Notes: generated by a model from the sequence alone, not told the origin. Counted from the first letter of the stretch, positions 43,383 to 52,496 are shown. The stretch is 64,000 nucleotides of DNA from Exiguobacterium sp. s122 (GCF_018618475.1 NZ_JACSMD010000001.1:1984001-2048000); one strand, 5' to 3'. Made by a program: numbers and translations.

Positions 43383-44307
43383 ATAGATTCGGTTTATAAA
43401 AAGCACGATTGTCGAGCGCCATGACGCGTTCTGTGAACGTCCCCGGCTCAACGCCTTCGAACGCCTTGTCGAACATGTTCATGCGCGCGTCGATATTATC
43501 GATGAAGAATAACATCTCTGCTTCCGGGAGTTGCGGCGCGTTCGCCGAGCCCCACTCCGGCTTGCCGTGATGGCTGAGGACGAGATGCTGAAGCAGCGTC
43601 ACGACTTCTCGGTCGGTACCGAGCTCACGGGCTACGACCTCAATCTCAGAAGCCATGAGCGACAAGTGCCCGAGCAACTTGCCTTCGAGTGTATATTCCG
43701 GCGTGATCGCATCCGACAATTCGATCACTTTCGCCAAGTCGTGCAAGACGACGCCCGAGACGAGTAAATCCCGATTCAATTGCGGATAGAGGTCACACAT
43801 CGCATCAGCGAGCTTCAACATCGACATGACGTGAAACGCGAGTCCCGAATAGACGGCGTGATGATGTCTCACGGCTGCCGGAAACGTGAAGTACGCCTCT
43901 TCGTTCCGGTCGACGATCACCTGAACGAGCTGGCGCATCCCCTCATGCTGAATCGCATCGATGTACGTGCGAATCGTCGCTTCAAGCTCTGGCTTCGTGA
44001 CCGGGGCCGAGCGGACGTATGGGGCGATGTCCGTCTCCCCTTCGATGATGGAGATTTGTTTCAACTTCAACTGCGTGCGTCCACGATAATCCATCACCTC
44101 GCCTGAGGCATGGACAATTTTTTTCATCGCATACTTCTCCGTGTCGGCGCTGTCCCACAGTTTCGTCTCAATCTCTCCGCTCTCATCACATAAGATGAGC
44201 GTCAAGTACGGCTTCCCGTTCCCAGCCAGTCCCCGGTAAGATTGTTTGATCATCACATATTGGTCTAACGTGTCGCCCACTTTGAGCTCTCCGATTTTTG
44301 TCGCCAA
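43381..44307 (-). CDS. yhaM: 3'-5' exoribonuclease YhaM
   Basis: The 308-residue protein has an N-terminal OB-fold (QYVMIKQSYRGLAGNGKPYLTL) and an HD phosphohydrolase-type catalytic domain (RHHHAVYSGLAFHVMSMLKLAD, VSGVVLHDLAKVIEL with the metal-binding HD pair, SHHGKPEWGS). YhaM trims RNA 3' ends. TTG 44307 is eight bases after AGAGAGG and gives a start like Bacillus YhaM; a GTG three codons earlier is too close. A promoter TTGGCA-18-TAAGAT lies upstream. Confidence 0.92.
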   Translation of the reverse strand: MATKIGELKVGDTLDQYVMIKQSYRGLAGNGKPYLTLILCDESGEIETKLWDSADTEKYAMKKIVHASGEVMDYRGRTQLKLKQISIIEGETDIAPYVRSAPVTKPELEATIRTYIDAIQHEGMRQLVQVIVDRNEEAYFTFPAAVRHHHAVYSGLAFHVMSMLKLADAMCDLYPQLNRDLLVSGVVLHDLAKVIELSDAITPEYTLEGKLLGHLSLMASEIEVVARELGTDREVVTLLQHLVLSHHGKPEWGSANAPQLPEAEMLFFIDNIDARMNMFDKAFEGVEPGTFTERVMALDNRAFYKPNL

Positions 44308-44422
44308 TGCTAGCACCTCTCTCTAATTCAATACCTTCATCTTAACGAAACTTCTTCCGAGATGCCAACTTTCTTATCAATTCGGGAATAGTGCTTAGAG
44401 AATGGAATTGGAGGAATGAAAG

Positions 44423-45346
44423 ATGGAGTGGAACTGGTACACACGGCCTGAGGAGTCCGTGCACATCGATCAGCGTTACGAGGAGGCGTACACGTATTGG
44501 CTCGATCAATTGACGACATCAAACGTCACAAAAATTATCGTCGGCGAGGGGTACATGTATGGTTCGCTTACGCTCGACTATGAGCAGCTCGAGCGGGAGC
44601 CACAAAAGGTCGGACATTATTTTGTCGGACCTGATTTCCTGTGGACAATCGGGTTTGACGACTTGGTTTGTGAAGTAGTGGCAGCCAAACGTTATGAGAC
44701 GCCACTCGAGGCGTTTTATGAGCTACTTGCGGAGAAGATGGACTTTTACTTTCACGGTATCGACGAGTATGAGGAGCGGCTGATGATCGCGCAACGCGAG
44801 ATGAGCGGACAAGTGCCGCCTGCATTCATGAACGAAATTTTCGGGCTCCGTAGCGAAATCGAGCGCTGGTCCGATACCGTCGTCCCGTATCGCGAGTTGC
44901 TCCTGGCCGGGCGTGAGGCTTTCCTCGACTTGGACTTGAGCGAGATGAAGCCGTACCGGCTGGCGAGCTATCGGGTCGAGCGTCTTCTCGGGTCGATCGA
45001 ACATTATCAAGACGACGTCATCGCCATGACGGACCTCGCCGCGACACTATCCAACTTTCGTGGGAACGAAATCATGAAGGCGCTCACCGTGTTCACGGCA
45101 CTCACGACGCCTGTCGTGGCGTTTGGCGCCATTTGGGGGATGAACTTCAAAGCGATGCCTGAACTCGACTGGCCGCTCGGTTACGTCTTCGCGTGGGCGA
45201 TGATCCTGTTATTCACCATCATCATTCAAGTCTGGTTGAAACGGAAAAATTGGATTGGCTCGCTTCTCCAGTTCCCGACCCAAGTGAATACGAAGGAAGC
45301 GATTAAAAGGCAGAAAAATAAAACATCGAACAAAAGTTCGGTATAA
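44423..45346 (+). CDS. corA: CorA-family magnesium transporter
   Basis: This 307-residue protein has a cytoplasmic helical N-domain and two C-terminal membrane helices. The pore signature GMN is present in IWGMNFKAMPELDWPLGY near residue 235, followed by the second helix WAMILLFTIIIQVWL and a basic tail. GGAGG lies eight bases before the ATG. Divergent from yhaM. Mg2+ or Co2+ uptake follows from the family; there is no room for a leader riboswitch. Confidence 0.92.
   Translation: MEWNWYTRPEESVHIDQRYEEAYTYWLDQLTTSNVTKIIVGEGYMYGSLTLDYEQLEREPQKVGHYFVGPDFLWTIGFDDLVCEVVAAKRYETPLEAFYELLAEKMDFYFHGIDEYEERLMIAQREMSGQVPPAFMNEIFGLRSEIERWSDTVVPYRELLLAGREAFLDLDLSEMKPYRLASYRVERLLGSIEHYQDDVIAMTDLAATLSNFRGNEIMKALTVFTALTTPVVAFGAIWGMNFKAMPELDWPLGYVFAWAMILLFTIIIQVWLKRKNWIGSLLQFPTQVNTKEAIKRQKNKTSNKSSV
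45327..45340 (+). promoter_or_regulatory. SOS (LexA/DinR) box of dinB
   Basis: CGAACAAAAGTTCG is a perfect dyad with the GAAC-N4-GTTC core of the Gram-positive SOS box. It ends one base before the -10 TATAAT (45342-45347), 43 bases ahead of the dinB start, inside the last codons of corA. Confidence 0.85.
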
Positions 45347-45382
45347 TAGAATTAAACGGATGTGAATGGAAAGGAGAATGAT

Positions 45383-46474
45383 ATGGAACGCCTCATCATC
45401 CACGTCGATATGGATGCGTTTTACGCCTCAGTCGAACAACGGGATCGGCCTCACCTTCGCGACAAACCCGTTATCGTCGGAGGTGCACCCCATAGCCGTG
45501 GCGTCGTCGCGACGTGCTCGTACGAGGCAAGAAAATACGGCGTGCACAGCGCCATGTCCTCCCGACGGGCGTTCGCGCTTTGTCCTCAGGCGACGTTCGT
45601 CAAACCTCGTTTCCACGCGTATCGACAAGTGAGCGAGCAAGTGATGGCGATCTTCAAGTCCGTCACCCCGCTCGTCGAACCGTTGTCGCTCGATGAAGCG
45701 TATTTAGACGTCACCGATAACGCGCTCATGAGCACGTCTGGCACGTATGTGGCCCGTTACATCCTTGGAGAAATCAAACGTCGGACCGGACTCACTGCCT
45801 CGGCCGGTGTCGCCCCGTCAAAGTTCGTTGCCAAAATCGCTTCCGGCTTTCAAAAACCGAACGGCCTCACCGTCGTCACGGCGCAGGAAGTCGAAACGTT
45901 CCTTGCCCCGCTGTCGATCACCACGATGCATGGCGTCGGAAAAGTAACGGCACAAATCTTATTCAAGCACGGCTTCGAGACGATTGCCGACTTGCAACGG
46001 GCGGATATCGCTCAATTAAAAGCCATCTTTGGTCATGACCGTGGGAACCAACTATATGAACTCGCCCACGGACGCGACAATCGTCCGGTCGTCCCGACAC
46101 GGGAGCGGAAATCGATCGGCTCTGAGACGACGTTCGCCTTCGACCTCGACGACCCGGAAGAAGTGTATGAACAAGTCGTGCCGGAGATTGAGGATGTGTT
46201 GCGTCAACTCGACCGGCGCGAGCTCAGTTGCCAGACGGTGACGATTAAAATCAAGACGAGTGAGTTTCAAGCACGCAGTCATCAAATCAAACTAAACCAC
46301 CCGACGCATGACCATGACGAGATTAAACGGCTCGCCCGTCGACTGTTCGATGAGATGGCGGTCAGCGAACCGGTCCGCTTAATCGGGATGACGGTCTCAG
46401 ATTTAATCCCTCGTACGGAAACGGCCCGTCAGCTCACGTTCGAGGAGCTGACCAAACCTTCACTTGAAGAATGA
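45383..46474 (+). CDS. dinB: DNA polymerase IV
   Basis: This 363-residue Y-family translesion polymerase has the catalytic motif HVDMDAFYASVEQ at the start, ATCSYEARKYGV, and SLDEAYLDVT near residue 103. A helix-hairpin-helix region (MHGVGKVTAQILFKHGFET) and a little-finger domain follow. ATG 45383 has AAAGGAG just upstream. The SOS box and promoter directly before it indicate damage induction by LexA. Confidence 0.95.
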   Translation: MERLIIHVDMDAFYASVEQRDRPHLRDKPVIVGGAPHSRGVVATCSYEARKYGVHSAMSSRRAFALCPQATFVKPRFHAYRQVSEQVMAIFKSVTPLVEPLSLDEAYLDVTDNALMSTSGTYVARYILGEIKRRTGLTASAGVAPSKFVAKIASGFQKPNGLTVVTAQEVETFLAPLSITTMHGVGKVTAQILFKHGFETIADLQRADIAQLKAIFGHDRGNQLYELAHGRDNRPVVPTRERKSIGSETTFAFDLDDPEEVYEQVVPEIEDVLRQLDRRELSCQTVTIKIKTSEFQARSHQIKLNHPTHDHDEIKRLARRLFDEMAVSEPVRLIGMTVSDLIPRTETARQLTFEELTKPSLEE

Positions 46475-46513
46475 ATAGTCATTCAGTACAATGAAAGAAA
46501 AGGGGGCAGACGG

Positions 46514-46732
46514 ATGGCACAGTATATGATCACCGCGTTCGAAAACGATGGCACGATTGTCTTGAATGAGCCGCTCGAAGCGATGAACGATCACGAGGCG
46601 AAAGAGAAAGGGCTCTTACGGCTTCGTGAGGCGAATCATGAAGGCAAAGGGGCACGTATCGTCCGGCACGGCCAAATGATTTATTTCGAGCGCTGCAAGC
46701 TTCCTGGGAAGCTAAAAGGTACGGCCTCCTAA
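46514..46732 (+). CDS. yhzD: YhzD-like small protein
   Basis: This 72-residue protein, MAQYMITAFENDGTIVLNEP, then EAMNDHEAKEKGLLRLREAN, has the pattern of Bacillus YhzD (about 60 residues, unknown function): short beta hairpin, a helix with AKEKG, and a final strand. AAAGGGGG precedes the ATG by eight bases. It follows dinB by 39 bases and may be co-transcribed. Confidence 0.6.
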   Translation: MAQYMITAFENDGTIVLNEPLEAMNDHEAKEKGLLRLREANHEGKGARIVRHGQMIYFERCKLPGKLKGTAS

Positions 46733-46784
46733 CGGAATGTCTCCATTTTATGCCGGGTAAAGCGTTGTGAGACTAGTGAACACG

Positions 46785-46861
46785 AAAAAAAGACGAATCA
46801 AATCGCATATCGCGATTCGGTTCGTCAACAGCCTAAGCGCCTCGGGAATCCCGAGGCGCTT
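46785..46861 (-). terminator. Tandem hairpins ending in a terminator after the SLC13 permease
   Basis: Read on the minus strand, a 12-bp perfect stem with a 3-base loop (46835-46861) is followed by a second long imperfect stem GACGAA...TTCGTC and then seven T (complement near 46785). The second is a typical terminator; the first may be an extra stabilising hairpin. Confidence 0.75.
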
Positions 46862-46919
46862 GTTCATTCGCTATATTTTTGATCCCCGTCCTTCCGCCAC
46901 TCCCAATAGTCATTGTCCT

Positions 46920-48695
46920 TCAAAACGGGAAGAGCAGTAAAATCGTCAACACGGTGACGACCGCCATCACGATTTGGAGCAGCATTCCAACTTTAACGAA
47001 GTCGAAGAAACGATAGCCCCCGATGCCGAACACCATCGCATTCGTTGGCGAGCCGAACGGTGTCATGAACGCGAGCGAGGCCGCAATGGCGACTGCGACG
47101 ACGAACGGCACCGGACTGACGTCAAGCGCCGACGCGAGCGACAAGGCGAGCGGTGCGAACAGGACGGCCGTCGCGGTGTTCGAGATGATTTGGCTGAGCA
47201 CCATCGTCGCGACAAAGATGGCGATGAGCACCCAGACGGGACCGGCGTGACCGAACGATTCACTAATCCATGTGACGAGCCACGTCATCACCCCCGCGTT
47301 TTCGAGCGCCTGACCGACCGGAATCATCGCCGCGATGAGGAAGAGCGATGACCATTGAATCGATTGATAGGCGACATCCATGTGCCGGACCGCCCCCGTG
47401 AGCACCATCGCCAAAGCGGCCATCCAAACGGCGACAGTCGGGTCGACCCATTCAAAGACGAGCAACGCGACCATTCCGCCCATGATGAGACCGGCAGCGA
47501 GTTGATGACGCTCCGACACGGCCCGATTCGCCACATCGGCCACCCGTTCATTCGCGAGCAATAGATGCGTCGCTTCCCCCGCCCTCTCCAAGTCGGTCCA
47601 CTCCCCTTGCACGACGAGCATGTCGCCGCGATCCAATCGAACGTCTTGATGCGGAATCATCACGATCTCTTCGTTCGGACGGATGACACGTAGCACGTTT
47701 AGACCAAAGCGGTTTCGAAGCTCGCTCTCACGAAGACAGCGGCCAATTAGCGGACTGTCGGTCGGGATGGTGAAGACGACGACACCGACTTGTTTGTCAT
47801 ACACGTTTTTCGACGACACACGTTCAAACGTCAATCCTTCTCGTGCGGCGACACGGTTGACGTCTTCTTCCGCTCCACTGACGAGGAGACGCCCCTCATA
47901 AAGCACTGTATCCGCCTTGGCGGCATGGAAACGATGGACCCATCCTTTACGCCGCTCTCCAAGTACCGTCAATCCATGACGGGACCAGCGCGTCTCGCGT
48001 AACGCACGACCGATCAGCGGATGACCTTTCGTAATCTCCATCCGATAGACGTTTAGCGGAAAGCTGACCGGTTGCTTCGACATCGTCTGCGCCACTTCTC
48101 CACTGTCGAGTAATCGATTGCCGATTGTATAAAAATAGAGGAGTCCGACGCCAAGCGCGACAAGTCCAATCGGGAAGAGCGAGAAGAAGCCAAGTGTCTC
48201 GCCCCCGGCATGACGCAGTGCCTCCGCGGCAACAAGGTTCGGTGGGGTTCCGATGATTGTCATCGTTCCCCCGATGCTCGAAAAGAACGCAAGCGGCATA
48301 AGGAGCTTCGCCGGGTTCGTCCCTAACTGACGGGACATGGCAAGGACGACCGGGATGAGTAATGCCACTGTCCCCGTATTCGACATGAGGCTCGACAGCA
48401 AGGTCACCGTCACCATGAGAACGAGAAACAGGCGAATCTCGCTCCCTTTCGCGTACGGGATGAGGCTAGCGCCGAGCCGTTCTGCTAACCCAGTGTGAAA
48501 CAGGCCCGCCCCAACGATAAAAAGACCCGCAATCATGAGGACGACGGGATTCGAAAAACCGGCCATCGCTTCGATTGGAGTCAACTGTCGCGTCAACACG
48601 AGCGCGAGCAGACCGAGCAGCGCCACGAGGTCGGCACGAATCCACCCTCCGATAAACGATGTGATCATGACGGCCAGAATGATTAAGGTGACCAT
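46920..48695 (-). CDS. SLC13/DASS-family permease with two TrkA-C domains
   Basis: This 591-residue protein has two membrane halves, each ending in the DASS-type clamshell motif: SNTGTVALLIPV in the first and SNTATAVLFAPL in the second. Two cytosolic TrkA-C domains lie between them (VYRMEITKGHPLIGRALRE and SPLIGRCLRESELRNRFGL). Such proteins carry sulfate, carboxylates or other anions with Na+ or H+. ATG 48695 is eight bases after GGAAGGG. Substrate not determinable. Confidence 0.88.
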   Translation of the reverse strand: MVTLIILAVMITSFIGGWIRADLVALLGLLALVLTRQLTPIEAMAGFSNPVVLMIAGLFIVGAGLFHTGLAERLGASLIPYAKGSEIRLFLVLMVTVTLLSSLMSNTGTVALLIPVVLAMSRQLGTNPAKLLMPLAFFSSIGGTMTIIGTPPNLVAAEALRHAGGETLGFFSLFPIGLVALGVGLLYFYTIGNRLLDSGEVAQTMSKQPVSFPLNVYRMEITKGHPLIGRALRETRWSRHGLTVLGERRKGWVHRFHAAKADTVLYEGRLLVSGAEEDVNRVAAREGLTFERVSSKNVYDKQVGVVVFTIPTDSPLIGRCLRESELRNRFGLNVLRVIRPNEEIVMIPHQDVRLDRGDMLVVQGEWTDLERAGEATHLLLANERVADVANRAVSERHQLAAGLIMGGMVALLVFEWVDPTVAVWMAALAMVLTGAVRHMDVAYQSIQWSSLFLIAAMIPVGQALENAGVMTWLVTWISESFGHAGPVWVLIAIFVATMVLSQIISNTATAVLFAPLALSLASALDVSPVPFVVAVAIAASLAFMTPFGSPTNAMVFGIGGYRFFDFVKVGMLLQIVMAVVTVLTILLLFPF

Positions 48696-48786
48696 AACGT
48701 TCACCCTTCCATGTGAAATGTTTTACAAAGTAAGTATACCATCTCGGATGGAAGCGCCATCTCGTTACATATGACAAGTTCAGCAA

Positions 48787-48815
48787 CAAAAAAACGGATG
48801 GCCGTAGCCATCCGT
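48787..48815 (-). terminator. Terminator after yheA
   Basis: Stem ACGGATGGC/GCCATCCGT with loop CGTA and a seven-T run on the minus strand. Confidence 0.9.
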
Positions 48816-48824
48816 CATCCATCC

Positions 48825-49196
48825 TTATTGGACTTCGTTTTCGTTCACCATCGGAGCGTATAGCTCTTCGAGTGGCTTCATGATGATCTTCGTCACTTCT
48901 GTGACGAGCTGGTGCATGCGTTGCTCTTCTTGCATGAGCTCCATGATCAACTCGTTCTGTTGAACGTTCATCATTTTCGTTTGGGCGTCCATCATCTCTT
49001 GTTCTGAGATCTCTTCCCCTTGCATCTGCTTCTGTTGAAGCGTCATTTGGATTTCACGGAAGTCAGCGAACAACTGGTTCGCTTCTGCATCCGCATTGAC
49101 ACGGTCGTATAGTGAAGAGAGATTTGTGAACTCTTCAGAATCGCGAAGTGCTTTCTCCAATTGGTAAGCATGATCGTACAAGTTTGTTTGTGACAT
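48825..49196 (-). CDS. yheA: YlbF/YmcA-family protein YheA
   Basis: This 123-residue all-helical protein (LYDHAYQLEKALRDSEEFTN, ANQLFADFREIQMTLQQKQMQGE) has the YlbF/YmcA fold. Relatives YlbF and YmcA form a complex with YaaT that guides mRNA processing and sporulation/biofilm control in Bacillus. The place next to a DUF445 protein matches yheA-yheB. Its own role is unknown. Confidence 0.85.
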   Translation of the reverse strand: MSQTNLYDHAYQLEKALRDSEEFTNLSSLYDRVNADAEANQLFADFREIQMTLQQKQMQGEEISEQEMMDAQTKMMNVQQNELIMELMQEEQRMHQLVTEVTKIIMKPLEELYAPMVNENEVQ

Positions 49197-49231
49197 GTGA
49201 CGTCCTCCTAAAAGCTATTAGGGCGTACCAT

Positions 49232-50350
49232 TCAAATAATGGCAATCAACCCTTGAATCAACCCAATCATACCACCTAATAGCGCCCCAAGCCATGTTAT
49301 TGCCCGGAACTCACGTTTTGAAATCGATAGGACAATCTCTTCTAAATACGAGGTATCGAGGGAGCGAACCTGCTCCTGAACGATTTGGTCGATTTTCAAG
49401 CGGTCCATAATACTCTCCATCTGATCGGTGAAGCGCATGATGACGAGCGTCACCCCTTTCGGGACGAGGTCATCGATCACTCGTGGCTCAACGTCACGTG
49501 TGTACGAGTAGACGGTCCGGTCGAGGAGGTTCCCGACTGGCAAACGTGTGACGACTTCCGTGACGACACCATCGATCAGGCGCGTCTCGAGTGGCTCGTC
49601 GAGGAACGTCGCGACCGGACGTTCACTGAACCGTTCGAATTCACGTGTAATCATCGTCGCCATTCCGGCCCGCGTCGAGCTACCGCGCAAGATGTTGATG
49701 ATTTCTGGACGAATCATCTCGACGAAATTCACGTTTTGGATAAAGCCAGCGATAAAACCGAGGCGGCGTTGGACGAACGAGTCGACCATATGCCGTAGTT
49801 GGGCCTCTCCTTCCGCCGAGTAAAAATACTCTTCTGATTTCATGAGCATCGTATCGACAATTTCTGGGATAATCATACGGACGCGGTCCATGCCTTCCTC
49901 ACCGAGAAGCTCATATAGTTTCCGTGCCTTCACGTCTTGGAGCACTTGAGTCAACTCGTCCCGTAGTTTCACGTCCGCCGCTGTCAAGATACGTGTTTCC
50001 GCGTCTGGATAGAGCGGTTCGATGAGTGAACGAACCGTCTTCTCCGACCGTAACATTTTTTCGACCTCGGCTTGGACGAAATGGGTGATATGACTGCTAA
50101 TTTGTTCGTCGAGGAGACGTTTGCGCATCCCTTCCGGAGTCAAAAGATGTTTCACGACGGTCTTGCCAAGGCTCGTCGCCAATTCGTCCCGCCGTTTCGG
50201 GATAAGTCCTGGCGTGAATGGGACGCGCATCTTGCCGATGTATTTCGGCTCGTGCGGACGGAACAACATTTTAATGGCGAAGAAGTTCGTCACTCCCCCG
50301 ATGGTCGCCCCGATGGCGATCATGATGATTATTTTCAGTAGACTATCCAA
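49232..50350 (-). CDS. yheB: DUF445 membrane protein YheB
   Basis: This 372-residue protein has an N-terminal helix (IIIMIAIGATIGGVTNFFAIKMLF), a long helical soluble part and a C-terminal helix (LGALLGGMIGLIQGLIAI). MLFRPHEPKYIGKMRVPFTPGLIPKRRDEL is the DUF445 hallmark. TTG 50350 is preferred because GGAGG lies eight bases upstream; the longer frame reads into the divergent gene. Upstream of yheA by 35 bases and probably in one operon. Function unknown. Confidence 0.85.
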   Translation of the reverse strand: MDSLLKIIIMIAIGATIGGVTNFFAIKMLFRPHEPKYIGKMRVPFTPGLIPKRRDELATSLGKTVVKHLLTPEGMRKRLLDEQISSHITHFVQAEVEKMLRSEKTVRSLIEPLYPDAETRILTAADVKLRDELTQVLQDVKARKLYELLGEEGMDRVRMIIPEIVDTMLMKSEEYFYSAEGEAQLRHMVDSFVQRRLGFIAGFIQNVNFVEMIRPEIINILRGSSTRAGMATMITREFERFSERPVATFLDEPLETRLIDGVVTEVVTRLPVGNLLDRTVYSYTRDVEPRVIDDLVPKGVTLVIMRFTDQMESIMDRLKIDQIVQEQVRSLDTSYLEEIVLSISKREFRAITWLGALLGGMIGLIQGLIAII

Positions 50351-50401
50351 ACTGTCTGCCTCCGATCTGAAATATGATACATTGTTGAAGAGGTGATTGT
50401 G

Positions 50402-51250
50402 TTGACTACGTTTGAACGTATTAAATCGATTTTCCCGACCGTTGTCCATCGGTCGGAGGACGCATCCAGTAAATATGCGTGGTATAAAGCCGATGACGGG
50501 ACGGTGTTCGGCCTTCCAAAGTCCGAACTGACCGAGCGTGAGCGACGACTCCTCTCGCTTTGGGCGACCCCCTTCGTCACAACGCTTGATTCAGCACAAG
50601 CGATGTGGCATAAGCGATTGTTCGATGAGTCGTTCCGCATCGAGCGTCCGTTCCGGCTCTCCTCGCTTGTCCTCCACTATCAAGAGCCTGAAGCGCTCGA
50701 GACGTTTATCGACGTGCTTCGCGACTTCATGCCGTCTGCCGCCATCATCGTCATGACCGCACGTCACATCGAAGTGCTCGAGACGGAAGAACTCGTCGAA
50801 ATAGCCGAATTCGAGGACGTCTTGCGCGCCATCGCCGGTGACTTTTATGTCGAAGCCAGCGTCGTCTATAGTGAACGCCCGCTCGGTACGCCAGCAACAC
50901 TTTATGCGGAACATCAAGTGTTGCTTCCGCTCGCGAAACGTTCTATTAAAGCTTACCCTGCTAGTCAATTATTATACCATTATTTGCTACAAGAACATGA
51001 GTCTTTTGCCGCTCGGCTCCGTTTGACCGAGGCGACGTATATGGCCCTCGATGCAACCGCGCGCGAACTTCTTGAAGCATTGTTCACTCACACGCTGAAC
51101 GTCTCTCACACGGCCAAAGCGCTCTTCATGCATCGGAACACACTTAACTATCGGCTCGACCGCCTCTATGAAGCGACCGGTTATGACGCGCGTCAGTTCC
51201 ATGATGCGAGTTTGCTCCAACTGATTGTCACGTTGCACAAATCTGAGTGA
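50402..51250 (+). CDS. PucR/CdaR-type helix-turn-helix regulator
   Basis: This 282-residue protein has a C-terminal PucR-family HTH (ALFTHTLNVSHTAKALFMHRNTLNYRLDRLYEATGYD), the form used by CdaR and PucR regulators. The N-terminal 210 residues carry no recognised sensor; they may be a degenerate GGDEF-like or unrelated fold. TTG 50402 is eight bases after GAAGAGG; GTG 50399 is the alternative. It starts 51 bases from divergent yheB and ends just before msmX. Targets unknown. Confidence 0.8.
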   Translation: MTTFERIKSIFPTVVHRSEDASSKYAWYKADDGTVFGLPKSELTERERRLLSLWATPFVTTLDSAQAMWHKRLFDESFRIERPFRLSSLVLHYQEPEALETFIDVLRDFMPSAAIIVMTARHIEVLETEELVEIAEFEDVLRAIAGDFYVEASVVYSERPLGTPATLYAEHQVLLPLAKRSIKAYPASQLLYHYLLQEHESFAARLRLTEATYMALDATARELLEALFTHTLNVSHTAKALFMHRNTLNYRLDRLYEATGYDARQFHDASLLQLIVTLHKSE

Positions 51251-51268
51251 CCGTTTTTGTGCAACGTG
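51229..51268. repeat. 13-bp perfect inverted repeat at the end of the PucR-type gene
   Basis: CACGTTGCACAAA (51229-51241) and TTTGTGCAACGTG (51256-51268) flank a 14-base loop that contains the stop codon. No T run follows, so it is not an ordinary terminator. It could be an mRNA-stabilising hairpin, a weak terminator or an operator upstream of msmX. Confidence 0.8.
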
Positions 51269-51274
51269 TCCATA

Positions 51275-51322
51275 TTCAATGCAAGCGGTTTCATCGTATA
51301 ATCGGTCTTGTAAGCGCTATTA
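51275..51322 (+). promoter_or_regulatory. msmX promoter with two cre-like sites
   Basis: TTCAAT (51275-51280) and TATAAT (51297-51302) are separated by 16 bp. TGCAAGCGGTTTCA (51280-51293) lies in the spacer and TGTAAGCGCTATTA (51309-51322) just downstream; each misses the CcpA cre consensus TGWNANCGNTNWCA at one position. Their placement would suit catabolite repression. Confidence 0.5.
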
Positions 51323-51354
51323 TGAAAAAGCATACAATTCAGGAGGCTATAAAC

Positions 51355-52452
51355 ATGGCAGAAATTCGTTTGGATCACATTGATAAAATTTACGATGGTA
51401 ACGTGAAAGCCGTCAGCGACTTCAACTTACACATTAAAGACCGCGAGTTCATCGTCTTCGTCGGACCATCAGGTTGCGGGAAGTCAACGACACTCCGTAT
51501 GATTGCTGGACTTGAAGAGATCTCAAGCGGCGACTTCATCATCGACGGCAAACGTATGAACGATGTGGCACCAAAAGACCGCGATATCGCCATGGTCTTC
51601 CAAAACTACGCCCTTTATCCACACATGAGCGTCTATGACAACATGGCGTTCGGCTTAAAACTCCGCAAGTTCCCGAAAGAAGAAATCGACCGCCGCGTAA
51701 AAGACGCTGCCCGTATCCTCGGTCTTGAAGAGTACCTCGAGCGGAAGCCAAAAGCCCTCTCAGGTGGTCAGCGTCAACGTGTCGCAATCGGCCGTGCCAT
51801 CGTCCGTGATGCGAAAGTGTTCTTGATGGATGAGCCGCTCTCAAACCTTGATGCGAAACTTCGCGTTCAAATGCGTAAAGAGATCATCCAGCTTCACAAC
51901 CGTCTCGACACGACGACGATTTACGTGACCCACGACCAAACGGAAGCGATGACACTTGCAACACGAATCGTCATCATGAAAGACGGAATCATCCAACAAG
52001 TCGGTTCGCCAAAAGAAGTTTACGATAACCCAGATAACATCTTCGTGGCCGGCTTCATCGGCTCGCCTTCGATGAACTTCTTCCGCGGTACACTCTCTGA
52101 CGGCAAGTTCGTCGTCGGCGGCGAAGAAATCAACGTCCCGGAAGGCAAGATGAAAGGTCTCCGTGACCGCGGTTACGTTGGAAAAGAACTCGTTCTCGGA
52201 ATTCGTCCAGAGTCGATTCACGATGAGCCGATCTACCTTGACTCCCCAACGACGCACACGTTCCAAGCACACATCGATGTCGCAGAACTTATGGGCGCTG
52301 AGTCATACTTGTATTCAGAAATCGGCGGACACCAGTTCACAGCCCGGATTGACGGTCGTTCGAACATCCATATGGGTGACAACGTGAACCTTGCACTCGA
52401 CATGACGAAGGCACACTTCTTCGACGCTGAGACAGAACAAGTCATCCGTTAA
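51355..52452 (+). CDS. msmX: Multi-sugar ABC transporter ATPase (MsmX/UgpC type)
   Basis: This 365-residue CUT1-family ATPase has Walker A FVGPSGCGKST near residue 38, LSGGQRQRVAIGRAI, Walker B VFLMDEPLSNLD, switch THDQTEAMTLA and a C-terminal regulatory TOBE/OB region. MsmX-type ATPases energise several carbohydrate importers encoded elsewhere; no sugar permease lies nearby, which fits. ATG 51355 has AGGAGG eight bases upstream. Confidence 0.9.
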   Translation: MAEIRLDHIDKIYDGNVKAVSDFNLHIKDREFIVFVGPSGCGKSTTLRMIAGLEEISSGDFIIDGKRMNDVAPKDRDIAMVFQNYALYPHMSVYDNMAFGLKLRKFPKEEIDRRVKDAARILGLEEYLERKPKALSGGQRQRVAIGRAIVRDAKVFLMDEPLSNLDAKLRVQMRKEIIQLHNRLDTTTIYVTHDQTEAMTLATRIVIMKDGIIQQVGSPKEVYDNPDNIFVAGFIGSPSMNFFRGTLSDGKFVVGGEEINVPEGKMKGLRDRGYVGKELVLGIRPESIHDEPIYLDSPTTHTFQAHIDVAELMGAESYLYSEIGGHQFTARIDGRSNIHMGDNVNLALDMTKAHFFDAETEQVIR

Positions 52453-52454
52453 TC

Positions 52455-52492
52455 AAAAAAGCCTTACGATGCATGCATCGTAAGGCTTTTTT
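52455..52492. terminator. Bidirectional palindromic terminator
   Basis: A 38-base perfect palindrome centred at 52473/52474 with A6 and T6 ends lies between msmX and the convergent permease gene. Confidence 0.93.
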
Positions 52493-52496
52493 TCAT

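Noticed and set aside
44317-44422. Magnesium riboswitch before corA
   Set aside because: Only about 105 bases separate corA and yhaM, and no riboswitch-like structure or terminator is visible.
46869-46929. Minus-strand stretch ending in DNDYWEWRKDGDQKYSE after the SLC13 permease
   Set aside because: The sequence looks protein-like, but the only start is a TTG with no ribosome site, and upstream codons in frame are not protein-like. Worth a look in relatives but not supported.
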